A stretch of 51,304 bases of DNA from Anabaena sp. UHCC 0204 (GCF_009711975.1 NZ_VIKW01000011.1:1-51304); one strand, 5' to 3'. Counted from the stretch's first letter, positions 26,227 through 35,489 are shown. Notes: generated by a model not told the origin, from the letters alone. Numbers and translations: made by a program.

Positions 26227-28344
26227 TTGGCTATTTTACTGTTAGTTATTTTAGTTGTCCCGATTCTATTTGACCGGCTCAAATTACCAGCATTAGTGGG
26301 TTTAGTTGGTGCTGGAGTCGTCCTTGGTCCATCAGGATGGAATTTGTTGCCGTCATCATTACCGATGATTAACCTAGTTTCAGACATCGGTTTGGCTTAC
26401 TTAATGTTTATAGCTGGCCTAGAAGTTGATTTCCAACTTTTCCGAAACCAGAAAATTCCGGCTTTAATCTTTGGTGGTATAACTGTTAGTTTATCCCTGC
26501 TTTTAGGAATATTACTAGGAGAAATTTTTAATTGGACTGAGAATACTTCTATATTAATTGGGGCATTACTTGCCGCTTATAGTCCTTTAGCTTATCCAAT
26601 TATTAGCCGCTTGGGAATAGTTAATAACCCATCTGTCAATGTGACAATGGCAGCAACTTTAATTACTAATATATCTGCACTGTTAATTTTATCCATATCT
26701 ATAGTAATTCCCAATGCTCAATTTATTGACTTGACTCAACTTATGATTATTCTACCTAGAATCATCATTTATATGACGGTGATTGTAGTTGGTATTGATT
26801 GGGTTGGTAAAGAATTTTTTCGGCGATTTGGAGATAACGAAAGCTACAAGTTTTTATTCGTACTATGTTCTGTTTTTTTTGCTGCTGTCGTCGCTCAATG
26901 GATGGGAATAGAAAAGATTGTCGGCGTATTTTTAGCAGGTTTGGCAGTAAATGATGCAGTAGAAGATGGACCAGTTAAAGAAAAATTGCTGTTTATTGGC
27001 AGTGTGCTATTTATTCCCGTTTTCTTTGTGCATCTGGGTTTAGTGCTAAATTTATCTGAATTTATTGATAGCAATAGCACTATTAAGCTATTAATATTCA
27101 TGCTCTTGGGTTTAATAATTTGCAAATTTATAACCGCCTTTTTCATCAAAATTTTATATCAATATAATTGGCAAGAAACTCTCACAATGTGGTCACTATC
27201 TATGCCTGTGGTAGGGACAACATTAGCAGTTACCTTGGTGGGATATCGTTCTGGGTTATTGTCATCCGCCGTATTTAACAACATCATTATTTTAACCCTG
27301 ATCACATCATTATTTAGCCCTTGGTTAACCAGTCGCTTTGCTGGGAAACTGACTTGTGCAGTAGTTAATCAAAGTGAGAAAATTAATTTATCTAGAAATG
27401 AACAACACCCAGAACAGCAGGATTTTAATATTCTCGTACCTGTTTATAATCCCCAAACGCAACAGAATTTAATTGAAATGGCGGCATTATTAGCACGTCA
27501 AGCCGAGGGGAAAATTGTCCCTTTAGCGATCGCTCATGCTACTGCCCAAATGCACAATTACCGTCTAGAAAAAGCTTGCGATCGCAGTGAAAGGTTATTA
27601 GCAAAAGCTACCACCCAATGTCAATCATTAGGCGCAACCGTCGCACCCCTATTGCGAATTGATGATGCTTTTGCCCCAGCTATCAGTAGAGCCGCCCGTG
27701 AACAAAAGGCTAGTCTGATTATTATGGGTTGGGGTAAACGTCATGGCTTGAGAGCGCGTTTATTTGGCAATGTGATTGATAATGTCCTTTGGTCTTCTCA
27801 CTGTTCAGTTGTTGTAGCACGCTTAGTAGAATCCCCAAGCAGAATTCAACGCATTCTTGTACCCATCGAAAACCTGACTACACCTAGTTTTGAGGCTGTC
27901 AAGTTTGCCCAAATCCTGGCAAATGCCAATCAAGCTCAAGTGACTCTATTAAATGTGTGTATAAGTGAAATTGGCAGGTTAAAGACAGATAAACAGACTA
28001 CTGAAAACCAGTTACCCACACGAAATTCCAGCAGCAATTCTAGTCAAATTGAAGCTAGGCATGAGCATCTACATCAATGGTTATCACAATTAAATTTGCC
28101 TAACCCCCCAGAAATTCAAATAATTATTCATGAAAATGTTGGACAAGCAATTTTGCAAGCCGCAAGACTGTATGATCTAGTAGTTTTTCCTTATATACGC
28201 AATCATACCAGTCCCGGAGGATTAGCCAACCATGATGTCACCACCCAATTAGCTAGACAACTCACCTGCTCTATCATTATTCTCAAGGAGTCAGGAGGTA
28301 GGGGCGCAGGGCCTGCGCCCAATCAGGATTCACTGGGTAGGTGA
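26227..28344 (+). CDS. Na+/H+-type antiporter with two C-terminal universal stress domains
   Basis: 705 aa from a TTG at 26227. About twelve membrane segments fill residues 1-385 (LKLPALVGLVGAGVVLGPSG, LMFIAGLEVDFQLF, FLAGLAVNDAV). Two UspA-like domains follow, at about 398-531 (NILVPVYN, IIMGWGKRHGLRARLFGNVI) and 536-688 (ILVPIEN). In-frame codons continue upstream to an ATG at 26188 but are broken by TAA at 26212-26214; a CAA there would give a normal N-terminus, so this may be a nonsense mutation with TTG re-initiation. The last 16 residues (from GGRGAGPAPNQ) are encoded by a dispersed repeat inserted at the 3' end. Confidence 0.82.
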   Translation: MAILLLVILVVPILFDRLKLPALVGLVGAGVVLGPSGWNLLPSSLPMINLVSDIGLAYLMFIAGLEVDFQLFRNQKIPALIFGGITVSLSLLLGILLGEIFNWTENTSILIGALLAAYSPLAYPIISRLGIVNNPSVNVTMAATLITNISALLILSISIVIPNAQFIDLTQLMIILPRIIIYMTVIVVGIDWVGKEFFRRFGDNESYKFLFVLCSVFFAAVVAQWMGIEKIVGVFLAGLAVNDAVEDGPVKEKLLFIGSVLFIPVFFVHLGLVLNLSEFIDSNSTIKLLIFMLLGLIICKFITAFFIKILYQYNWQETLTMWSLSMPVVGTTLAVTLVGYRSGLLSSAVFNNIIILTLITSLFSPWLTSRFAGKLTCAVVNQSEKINLSRNEQHPEQQDFNILVPVYNPQTQQNLIEMAALLARQAEGKIVPLAIAHATAQMHNYRLEKACDRSERLLAKATTQCQSLGATVAPLLRIDDAFAPAISRAAREQKASLIIMGWGKRHGLRARLFGNVIDNVLWSSHCSVVVARLVESPSRIQRILVPIENLTTPSFEAVKFAQILANANQAQVTLLNVCISEIGRLKTDKQTTENQLPTRNSSSNSSQIEARHEHLHQWLSQLNLPNPPEIQIIIHENVGQAILQAARLYDLVVFPYIRNHTSPGGLANHDVTTQLARQLTCSIIILKESGGRGAGPAPNQDSLGR
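28294..28329. repeat. GGGCGCAGGCCCTGCGCCC repeat, copy 1 (inside the antiporter 3' end)
   Basis: GGAGGTAGGGGCGCAGGGCC continuing to TGCGCCCAATCAGGAT. It is the reverse complement, with two mismatches over 36 bp, of the copies at 31065-31100 and 43065-43100. It contains the near-palindrome GGGCGCAGGGCCTGCGCCC and supplies the last codons of the antiporter gene. Confidence 0.9.
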
Positions 28345-28603
28345 ACGCCCTAATTATCAGTTCCGTATTGCTACTTGGACAGTTAGGAACTTCAGTGAAA
28401 AAACTGTATTGTTTTTTTAAAGCTTTGATGAAAAAGCCCCACAATAAACCTATCTATTAGAGAATAACTTGTAGACAATTAGTATCAAACTAAAAAACAT
28501 ACAGAAAAAATCTTGAATAGATATCCGCTTTTTTGTTACCTATGTGGTTAATATAAAAAAGCATGATAGCAACCTCGAAATATATGTTAGTAAAAGGGAA
28601 AAT

Positions 28604-29539
28604 ATGAGAATTTTAGTGACTGGCGGTGCAGGGTTTATTGGTTCTCATCTCATTGACCGATTAATGGCAGATAGTCATGAAGTCATCTGCCTGGATAACT
28701 TTTATACAGGAAAAAAACATAATCTCCTAAAATGGTTAGGTAATCCTTATTTTGAAATGATCCGTCATGATATCACCGAACCAATTCGGTTAGAAGTGGA
28801 TCAAATTTATCATCTGGCTTGTCCAGCTTCTCCAGTCCATTACCAATACAACCCAATCAAAACCGTTAAAACTAACGTTATTGGTACACTGAATATGCTC
28901 GGTTTAGCCAAACGGGTTAAAGCGAGATTTTTATTAGCTTCTACAAGTGAAGTTTACGGTGATCCAGAAGTTCATCCCCAAGTAGAAGAATATCGCGGCA
29001 GCGTTAATCCTATTGGTATCCGGTCATGTTATGACGAAGGCAAAAGAATTGCCGAAACCCTAGCATTTGACTATTACAGAGAGAATAAAGTTGAGATTCG
29101 AGTAGCGAGAATATTCAACACTTACGGACCAAGAATGCTAGAAAACGATGGGCGAGTAGTCAGTAATTTTGTCGCCCAAGCATTACAAGGTATTCCCTTA
29201 ACTGTTTACGGAGAAGGTCAACAGACCCGTAGTTTTTGCTACGTTTCTGATCTAGTAGATGGACTGATGCGATTAATGAATGGTGAACACACAGGACCAA
29301 TAAATCTGGGTAATCCTGATGAATACACTATTTTAGAACTGGCTCAGGCAGTGCAGAACTTAATTAACCCAGATGCACAAATTAAATTTGAACCCCTACC
29401 TGCTGATGATCCTCGCCGTCGTCGTCCCGATATTAGCAAAGCAAAAACTTTGTTAAATTGGCAACCGACCATTCCTCTCCAAGAAGGGTTAAAACTGATG
29501 ATAGAAGATTTCCGTCAACGTGTTAAAAGTAACAATTAG
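28604..29539 (+). CDS. uxs: UDP-glucuronate decarboxylase (UDP-xylose synthase)
   Basis: 311 aa from the ATG at 28604 (AAAAGGGA upstream); a GTG at 28544 would add 20 non-homologous residues. It is an extended short-chain dehydrogenase with GGAGFIG (7-13), [18 protein letters not shown], and STSEVYGDP with Glu116; Tyr143 and Lys147 form the YxxxK pair. The TSEVYGDP and RSCYDEGKR motifs separate UXS from dTDP-glucose dehydratases. Role: converts UDP-glucuronate to UDP-xylose with bound NAD, a donor for exopolysaccharide. It is followed 52 bp later by ugd, which makes its substrate. Confidence 0.92.
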   Translation: MRILVTGGAGFIGSHLIDRLMADSHEVICLDNFYTGKKHNLLKWLGNPYFEMIRHDITEPIRLEVDQIYHLACPASPVHYQYNPIKTVKTNVIGTLNMLGLAKRVKARFLLASTSEVYGDPEVHPQVEEYRGSVNPIGIRSCYDEGKRIAETLAFDYYRENKVEIRVARIFNTYGPRMLENDGRVVSNFVAQALQGIPLTVYGEGQQTRSFCYVSDLVDGLMRLMNGEHTGPINLGNPDEYTILELAQAVQNLINPDAQIKFEPLPADDPRRRRPDISKAKTLLNWQPTIPLQEGLKLMIEDFRQRVKSNN

Positions 29540-29591
29540 TTAGTTAATCATTTATTCACAACTGATAACTGTAAAAACGAGGGGTTAAAAA

Positions 29592-30983
29592 ATGCGTGTT
29601 TGTGTAATTGGTACTGGTTATGTAGGTTTGGTTACAGGTGCTTGTCTAGCTCACATCGGCCATGATGTAATTTGCATAGATAACAACGAAGAAAAAGTAA
29701 AATTAATGAAGTCTGGACAGTCGCCAATTTTCGAGCCTGGACTCTCGGAAATTATGCAGTCTGCCATCAATAGCGGCAATATTCTATTTTCTAGTGATCT
29801 TGCGGCTGGTGTTGCACATGGGGAAATCCTGTTTATTGCTGTCGGTACTCCTCCTCTACCCAATGGTGAAAGCGACACCCGTTATGTAGAAGCTGTAGCC
29901 CGTGGGATTGGCGAAAATCTCAATGGTGGTTATAAGGTAATTGTTAACAAATCTACTGTCCCGATTGGTTCTGGTGACTGGGTAAGAATGATTGTTCTAG
30001 ACGGTATTGCCGAACGTCAAAAAACATTGGTCGCCGCTGGTGATACAGCCAGTGAGGATAAATTATCGGAAATTGCTACTCAGTTTGATGTAGTCAGTAA
30101 TCCGGAGTTTCTCAGGGAAGGTTCAGCAGTTTTTGATACCTTTAATCCTGATCGGATTGTCTTAGGTGGCAATAGTCAACAAGCCACCGGTATGATGAAA
30201 GAACTATATGCCCCCATTGTCGAACGCAAATTTGCGGCTGATAAATCTTTACCGCCTGTACCCGTTCTGGTGACAGACTTAAGTTCGGCAGAAATGATCA
30301 AATACGCCGCTAATGCCTTTCTAGCCACCAAAATTAGTTTTATTAATGAAGTTGCTAATATATGCGATCGCGTTGGTGCGGATGTTACCCAAGTAGCCAA
30401 AGGCATCGGTTTAGATTCCCGGATTGGTAACAAATTCTTACAAGCTGGCATTGGTTGGGGTGGTTCATGCTTTCCCAAAGATGTTTCCGCTCTCATTCAC
30501 ACCGCTGATGATTATGGCTATGAAGCCCAACTGATGAAAGCTGCTGTCAGTGTCAATGAACGCCAACGCCTAATAGCTCTGGAAAAACTCCAACAGGCTC
30601 TCAAGATCCTCAAAGGGAAAACGGTGGGATTACTCGGTTTAACCTTCAAACCAGATACCGACGATTTACGGGATGCACCCGCACTGAATTTAATTGAACA
30701 ACTCAACCGTCTGGGCGCTAAAGTTAAGGCTTATGACCCCATTATTTCCCAAACAGGTATGCGTCATGGTCTTTCTGGTGTATTAGTAGAAACTGATGCT
30801 GAAAGACTAGCAGATGGCTGTGATGCCTTGGTACTCGTCACAGAATGGGAACAGTTCAGCACTTTGGATTATGGAAAAATGGCAAAATTAATGCTCCACC
30901 CTGTCATGATTGATGGTCGTAATTTCCTTGATCCCCAAACTATGGTAAAAGCTGGATTCCAATATGTTGGTGTGGGAAGGTAG
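29592..30983 (+). CDS. ugd: UDP-glucose 6-dehydrogenase
   Basis: 463 aa. The N-terminal Rossmann motif is GTGYVGLVTGACLA (7-20). The central helix has AEMIKYAANAFLATKISFINE. The catalytic cysteine is Cys293 in GWGGSCFPKD. The C-terminal domain has GLTFKPDTDDLRDAPAL. Role: two-step NAD-dependent oxidation of UDP-glucose to UDP-glucuronate in the cytoplasm. GAGGGG sits 9 bp before the ATG. With uxs just upstream, it makes UDP-glucuronate and UDP-xylose for capsule, sheath or heterocyst envelope polysaccharide. Confidence 0.96.
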   Translation: MRVCVIGTGYVGLVTGACLAHIGHDVICIDNNEEKVKLMKSGQSPIFEPGLSEIMQSAINSGNILFSSDLAAGVAHGEILFIAVGTPPLPNGESDTRYVEAVARGIGENLNGGYKVIVNKSTVPIGSGDWVRMIVLDGIAERQKTLVAAGDTASEDKLSEIATQFDVVSNPEFLREGSAVFDTFNPDRIVLGGNSQQATGMMKELYAPIVERKFAADKSLPPVPVLVTDLSSAEMIKYAANAFLATKISFINEVANICDRVGADVTQVAKGIGLDSRIGNKFLQAGIGWGGSCFPKDVSALIHTADDYGYEAQLMKAAVSVNERQRLIALEKLQQALKILKGKTVGLLGLTFKPDTDDLRDAPALNLIEQLNRLGAKVKAYDPIISQTGMRHGLSGVLVETDAERLADGCDALVLVTEWEQFSTLDYGKMAKLMLHPVMIDGRNFLDPQTMVKAGFQYVGVGR

Positions 30984-31031
30984 GTCATTGGTGATTGGTG
31001 ATTGGTCATTGGTCATTGGTCATTGGTCATT
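30983..31031. repeat. Heptamer tandem repeat GGTCATT x7
   Basis: Seven units of GGTCATT or GGTGATT run from the last base of the ugd stop codon. This is the short tandemly repeated repetitive type (STRR) known in heterocystous cyanobacteria. A shorter relative is near 36093-36116. Confidence 0.9.
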
Positions 31032-31064
31032 GGTAATAGGGGAGAAATTTCTTTCTTATCCTGA

Positions 31065-31100
31065 CTCCTGACTGGGCGCAGGCCCTGCGCCCCTACCTCC
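31065..31100. repeat. GGGCGCAGGCCCTGCGCCC repeat, copy 2
   Basis: CTCCTGACTGGGCGCAGGCC continuing to CTGCGCCCCTACCTCC. It is identical over 36 bp to the copy at 43065-43100 and nearly so to the one at 28294-28329 in reverse orientation. Confidence 0.92.
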
Positions 31101-31115
31101 TTCTATAAAAATGCA

Positions 31116-31145
31116 AACGCCGCCTAGAGTCAACTAGGCGGCGTT
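31116..31145 (-). terminator. Strong hairpin terminator between convergent genes
   Basis: AACGCCGCCTAG, loop AGTCAA, CTAGGCGGCGTT: a perfect 12-bp stem. Read on the minus strand it is followed by TTGCATTTTTAT, so it ends the DUF2993 gene; read on the plus strand it is followed by AATTTAATATTTTAT and may also stop ugd transcripts. Confidence 0.8.
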
Positions 31146-31165
31146 AATTTAATATTTTATCAATT

Positions 31166-31960
31166 TTACGAACTATGAGGAATTCTTTCTATTTCTGCAT
31201 AACCACTAAAAATTAATTTTTGACCTTCTGTTTCTAAACGATTAAGTCGCATTTTTACACCATCTAAGTCAAAACGGTCTAAATCAACCATATTATCCAA
31301 GATTTCTACCAATGCCACACTTAAAGTCTGAGAAACTTCTCTTTGCGATTCTGGAACTCCCTCAAGTTCAATTTTTGGTTCTTTGAAAGAAACCCGCCTT
31401 CTTCTTTCAATACCGATGCCAATAGTCATACTTAGGGGTATGAGTTCGCCGTTGTTTAAATCGGCTTTAGCTACCAAATGCACACGATTTTCAGGTAATA
31501 GCTTAACTTCAACATCTGTAAAAGAAACTGGTTCACCACCTGATATATCTATCAAAGTTGATTCCGAAAGGTTCAGTAGGCGTTTTTTAACCAATTCCGA
31601 CTGAAAAGCTTGATTAATACCAACTTCTGATAAAATCACCTGAGCTACAGCTTGGGTGGGTTGTTTGAGAGTAAGTTTGCCACTTAAAACCGAGCCGAAG
31701 TCAATGGCTACTGCATCGGTTTCAAAAGACATTTCCTCCACTGCGAAGTCTCTACGAATTACTAAGCCGCGACCGTTCATCTTAAAGCTATCAATGCTGC
31801 CTTGCAACAGTTTGCTGGAGGGGTAGCAGCGCACAAAGACTTCTACTGACTCGCTTTGGGTGAACAAGTGGCGAATCGTTTGGCTGGCGACTGTGTTGAG
31901 CATTCGCTCACCCCAATCGGTGCTTTTGGGTTCTGTTAAACCAGTAAGTCCGCCGAACAT
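31166..31960 (-). CDS. DUF2993 (LmeA-like) protein
   Basis: 264 aa. The N-terminus is ERMLNTVASQTIRHLFTQSESVEV and the core has LLQGSIDSFKMNGRGLVIRR, AIDFGSVLSGKLTLKQPTQA and VLSEVGINQAFQS, the layout of DUF2993. Members of this family bind phospholipids or mannolipids at the cell envelope in actinobacteria; the cyanobacterial role is unknown. No signal peptide is seen. The ATG at 31960 begins MFGGLTGL. It is monocistronic, with a strong terminator behind it. Confidence 0.85.
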   Translation of the reverse strand: MFGGLTGLTEPKSTDWGERMLNTVASQTIRHLFTQSESVEVFVRCYPSSKLLQGSIDSFKMNGRGLVIRRDFAVEEMSFETDAVAIDFGSVLSGKLTLKQPTQAVAQVILSEVGINQAFQSELVKKRLLNLSESTLIDISGGEPVSFTDVEVKLLPENRVHLVAKADLNNGELIPLSMTIGIGIERRRRVSFKEPKIELEGVPESQREVSQTLSVALVEILDNMVDLDRFDLDGVKMRLNRLETEGQKLIFSGYAEIERIPHSS

Positions 31961-32410
31961 TAGGTTTTAGTCTCTAGAAGTTCTTTATATTTTTGTAACA
32001 AATTGTGAACAATTGTGCAAGCGATCCCACAATTTAATCTGATTTAATCTGCTGATGGATCACAGTAGGATAACTGATGGTTTGTAGCTGATTGTATTGG
32101 ATAATACCATTTTTCGGAAAAATAATGTCAAAACTCACACTAAAGTGTCAGTCCTAGTGTTATGTGAATAAATCAAAATATCCTGAATTCATGACTCACG
32201 GGCAGAAAAGTTTTGGTAAGTTCCTGTCTGGAGAAATATTTACCCCAATTCAAGATAGTCACTCAATTTTTTTGGTTTTTCAGTACCTAATATGCGAAAT
32301 TAGTTAATATATATAGATATTAGCTATAGCAGATAACAGAGTGGGAAGCCTATTTGGGTCTTTTGTTTGATTGTGAGTTAATTTCCTCACCAGCTTGGCA
32401 GTTGCGGTAA
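31961..32410. other. Long intergenic region, no feature seen
   Basis: 450 bp of AT-rich sequence upstream of the DUF2993 gene, which must contain its promoter. I see no gene, RNA or repeat here, apart from a short duplicated ATTTAATCTG at about 32032-32051. Confidence 0.35.
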
Positions 32411-32850
32411 CTTGACACTCCCCGACCTAAAGGTGCGGAGATTCTTGGTTCAACGAGTCCACTTAGACTAGACCCCTTGCGGTATCTAGCCCAGAGGTGG
32501 TTCTCTCCCCAAGCGTTACTTTCCCCCAGCCCGGAGGTAGTTGCATTGCTGCAAATTTTGTTTGAGTTAAATTCTGTGTCGTCTAGTACCTGTAAATCTT
32601 TTATCTACTTCCAGGTGATCCTAGAACTACGAAGTAGAACCCCATAGATTTAGTTGTCAAGGTACAGATTGCTGTTAGGCAGTTAGGTTTTTATGCAGGT
32701 TAATTACCGTTCCTGTAAGGATAATTATATCACAAATCACCAAGGCGTTTACGCCTCAACTGGCTTTCATCCCTTGCCTGAAGGACGGTTAAGTTTTGAA
32801 GCCAAGCTCCAAAACTTAACCTCAAGGGTTTTCAGCCTTTTTTCTTATAA
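32411..32850. mobile_element. Remnant resembling IS200/IS605-type ends, non-autonomous
   Basis: CTTGACACTCCCCGACCTAA with AGGTGCGGAGATTCTTGG forms an imperfect hairpin (32418-32440) and matches the CTTGACACTCCCCG..GGGGATTCTTGG segment that borders IS200/IS605 elements in cyanobacteria, as I recall it. At the other side CATCCCTTGCCTGAAGG and CAAGGGTTTTCAGCC (32768-32837) look like the two arms of a terminal hairpin, interrupted by the palindrome at 32787-32821. There is no transposase between them. It reaches into the 5' leader of the small membrane protein gene. Confidence 0.45.
32787..32821. repeat. Perfect 12-bp hairpin nested in the element remnant
   Basis: GGTTAAGTTTTG, loop AAGCCAAGCTC, CAAAACTTAACC. 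It sits between the two arms of a CCCTTGCC..CAAGGG stem, as if inserted there. Lying 55 bp before the ATG at 32876, it will fold in that gene's mRNA leader. Confidence 0.75.
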
Positions 32851-32875
32851 TTACTTTGTATGGGAGCAAAGATTT

Positions 32876-33214
32876 ATGAATTATCAACCAGAAGAAGATT
32901 TGCAGCGTCGTCTCCAAAATCTAGAAGCAGAAATAAAATCCTCTGGGATTAATGATACTCAAGCAGAAGCACCGACACCGACAACAAGTTCTAACAAATG
33001 GAATTTATATCTAGAAAGATCCAGAAATTGGTTTAATGGTTTATCAACAATTAAAAAGCTGGGAGTGACAGGAATAGTTATGTTGTTAACTGTTTGGATG
33101 TTACAAACAGTATTTGCTTTAGTTACTTCTGTCATCACTCTGGCAGTTTTGGCGGGGTTAGTGTATCTTGGATACAAATTTTTTATTGCTAATAGCTGGA
33201 AAAATAAGCAATAG
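32876..33214 (+). CDS. Small membrane protein of unknown function
   Basis: 112 aa. I chose the ATG at 32876 (GGAG 9 bp upstream); the frame stays open to 32693, but that part is repeat-derived and reads through hairpins. Residues 1-45 are charged, with a helix EEDLQRRLQNLEAEI. After SNKWNLYLERSRNWF, one or two membrane segments follow at about 60-106 (IVMLLTVWMLQTVFALVTSV, LAVLAGLVYLGYKFFI). No family recognised. The RDD/pentapeptide gene follows 55 bp downstream and may be co-transcribed. Confidence 0.6.
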   Translation: MNYQPEEDLQRRLQNLEAEIKSSGINDTQAEAPTPTTSSNKWNLYLERSRNWFNGLSTIKKLGVTGIVMLLTVWMLQTVFALVTSVITLAVLAGLVYLGYKFFIANSWKNKQ

Positions 33215-33269
33215 CCTATTTTAATCACGCCGATACTGGTGTAAAAATAAATTCACAGGTAATTATCTA

Positions 33270-35369
33270 ATGGCGAATCCAATTATCGGGAGAAGTAGTA
33301 ATCAGTCTAGCCGCCCAAAAGAACCAAAAAAAACTAATGTTACATCACTAGTAACTAGGCGTTTTGTTGCTTGGACAGTGGAAATAACAATTTTTGTAGC
33401 CAGTGGGTTAGTTCCGTATTCTTTGGGTGTGTATGTTAACTCTCGTAGCGATATCAATCGAGTCCCCCTGAATCCTGTTTTAGTAGTTACAGAAAAAGCG
33501 ATCGCCCGTCCATTAGCACTACCTGTAAGTTATGGTATTCGCAACGTTGCCTGGCCGACTAATATCTTGTGGATATTAGCTCTATTATTACCGACTACCC
33601 TCTCCAGTGGACAATTGTATTTACTAGCCAAAACTGGTAGTACCATTCCCAAACGCTGGTTTGGTGTCAAGGTAGTTAACGAAGAAGGAACAGCCCCTGG
33701 TTTAGGTGCAGTGGTGGTACGAGAAGGATTAGGGCGTTGGACTATACCTGTTTCTGCGGCCTATCTGCTTTGGCGCTACAGCTTTGTTTTTCCTAACTTA
33801 GCTCTGTTCACATCATTAACTATGTTCATGATCCTGGCAGAAGGAATAGGCTGGCCTGCCCGAAAACCTCGCCGCGCCTTACATGATCAACTAGCAGGGA
33901 CATATACAATAGACGCTAAAAGCACTTTAAATAAAGAAAAATTAAAAGTAGCAGCAAATGTTGTAGATAAAGCCCCTACTCAACCATCTATTCCCACTCG
34001 TTCCCAAAGCAGCAACCCTAATCTCAGCCTCCTTATAGTGGGTTTGACTAGTATGATTGCTGTCTTATCAACTTTAATCGGTACACAAATCTATATCCAA
34101 ACTCAAGAAAGCCAACGCAGAAGCGAACAAAATAATAGCCAAAAGTTTATCGAACTCATCAAAGCACTTAATCCCAATAACGGCGTTGCCAATGAAGATC
34201 GTCAAAGAGCCGTTTTAGCCTTGGGTAGTCTTAATGATCAACAAGCGGTGAAATTGCTCGTTGATTTACTGGTAAAAGAGACAGATCCGACAACTTTAGA
34301 TACTATTCAACAAGCTTTAATTAATGCTGGTCTGAAAGCCATTCCCGAATTAAAGCGGATGAATCAGTTCCTAGCTGGAGAACTGGAATCTATGGGCAAA
34401 AGTCCAAATTGGGAATTTAGACAAAATCAGTTAGTGATCACCCAGCAGGTAATTAATAAAATCCTGACAATCTACAGTGGCAAAATTAAGAATATTGACT
34501 TGAGCAACGCTAAATTAGGTTTTCAAGGATCTGGAGAAAAATCGTTATTTAATCTCACACTGGACAATATTGATTTATCAGGAATTATCTTGAAATCGGC
34601 AAATATCAACCAAGGTAATTTCCAAGGTAGTCGTTTTCGCAGTGTGGGTGAAGATGGGCGTTGGGATACCTATGATGATGTCATCGCAGATTTGAGCAAC
34701 GCTGATTTAAAACAAGCTAATTTTAGTGGTGCTAATCTGAGTCGTGTTTTAATGAGTCGTAGTGATTTAAGTCGCGCTACTCTGAATAAAGCCAATTTAT
34801 CCTATACCCGCTTATTTGGTGCTAATCTCAGCAGTACCCAGCTAGTAGGCGCAGATTTACGAAATGCCATTTTAGAAAATGCCAGTTTGACAGGTGCGGA
34901 TTTAAGCGATACAAATTTAACAGAAGCAAATTTATATGCTGCTCAATTAGGTCGCGTTTCTGCTATTGGTACACAATTGGCTTATGCAAATTTAACTAAA
35001 ACCGATTGGCAAGGTGCTGATTTATCGGAAGCATTTTTAGATCATGCAAATCTTAGTGATGCTAATTTAAGTATTGCTCGACTGACTGGGGTTAGTTTAC
35101 GTTCTGCTAATTTAGAAAACGCTAATTTACGCAATGCTGATTTAAGTCGTGCTGATTTACGAGGAGCAAATGTTGCTGGAGCAGATTTTCAAGGCACAAT
35201 TCTGTTTGTAGGTAGACAAAATCCAGCAGATCAATTTGTGCAAACTCCTGATCTTGGTTCAAAAAATGCTTCAGTTCAAGGAGTAGATTTTAGTAAAGCT
35301 AAAAATTTAGATCCTCAACAACTGGCTTTTATTTGTACTCAAGGTGGACAGCATTCTCGTTGTCCGTAA
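33270..35369 (+). CDS. RDD-family membrane protein with HEAT-like and pentapeptide repeats
   Basis: 699 aa. Residues about 27-220 form an RDD domain: RRFVAWTVEITIFVASGLVP (the Arg of the RDD pattern), then GSTIPKRWFGVKVVNEEG and RRALHDQLAGT with several membrane helices. Residue 250-272 is a further membrane segment. A HEAT-like stretch follows (AVLALGSLNDQQAVKLLVDL). From about 410 to 650 lies a long pentapeptide-repeat right-handed helix (ADLxxANLxx units). The likely topology is a membrane anchor with a large repeat domain on one side. The function is not known. Start ATG at 33270. Confidence 0.8.
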   Translation: MANPIIGRSSNQSSRPKEPKKTNVTSLVTRRFVAWTVEITIFVASGLVPYSLGVYVNSRSDINRVPLNPVLVVTEKAIARPLALPVSYGIRNVAWPTNILWILALLLPTTLSSGQLYLLAKTGSTIPKRWFGVKVVNEEGTAPGLGAVVVREGLGRWTIPVSAAYLLWRYSFVFPNLALFTSLTMFMILAEGIGWPARKPRRALHDQLAGTYTIDAKSTLNKEKLKVAANVVDKAPTQPSIPTRSQSSNPNLSLLIVGLTSMIAVLSTLIGTQIYIQTQESQRRSEQNNSQKFIELIKALNPNNGVANEDRQRAVLALGSLNDQQAVKLLVDLLVKETDPTTLDTIQQALINAGLKAIPELKRMNQFLAGELESMGKSPNWEFRQNQLVITQQVINKILTIYSGKIKNIDLSNAKLGFQGSGEKSLFNLTLDNIDLSGIILKSANINQGNFQGSRFRSVGEDGRWDTYDDVIADLSNADLKQANFSGANLSRVLMSRSDLSRATLNKANLSYTRLFGANLSSTQLVGADLRNAILENASLTGADLSDTNLTEANLYAAQLGRVSAIGTQLAYANLTKTDWQGADLSEAFLDHANLSDANLSIARLTGVSLRSANLENANLRNADLSRADLRGANVAGADFQGTILFVGRQNPADQFVQTPDLGSKNASVQGVDFSKAKNLDPQQLAFICTQGGQHSRCP

Positions 35370-35376
35370 AGAAAAC

Positions 35377-35489
35377 TGGCGTTGCTGAATTAGGGTATGA
35401 AATTCAAAAATTAATGAGTTTAAACTCTTACTCTCTGTGACTCTGCGCCTCTGCGTGAAACAAAATCATACTCTTAATCAGCAACGCCA
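35377..35489. mobile_element. MITE-like inverted repeat element, 113 bp
   Basis: Terminal inverted repeats TGGCGTTGCTGA (35377-35388) and TCAGCAACGCCA (35478-35489) match perfectly over 12 bp. The interior carries a copy of the CTCTGCGCCTCTGCGTGAAAC repeat. AAAAC-type bases flank both sides and could be a target duplication. It has no coding capacity. Confidence 0.7.

Noticed and set aside
32440-32470. tRNA T-arm-like GGTTCAACG
   Set aside because: No cloverleaf can be built around it; it belongs to the transposon-end repeat.
32693-32875. 61-residue N-terminal extension of the small membrane protein
   Set aside because: The stretch is repeat sequence with perfect hairpins; the ATG at 32876 has a proper ribosome binding site.
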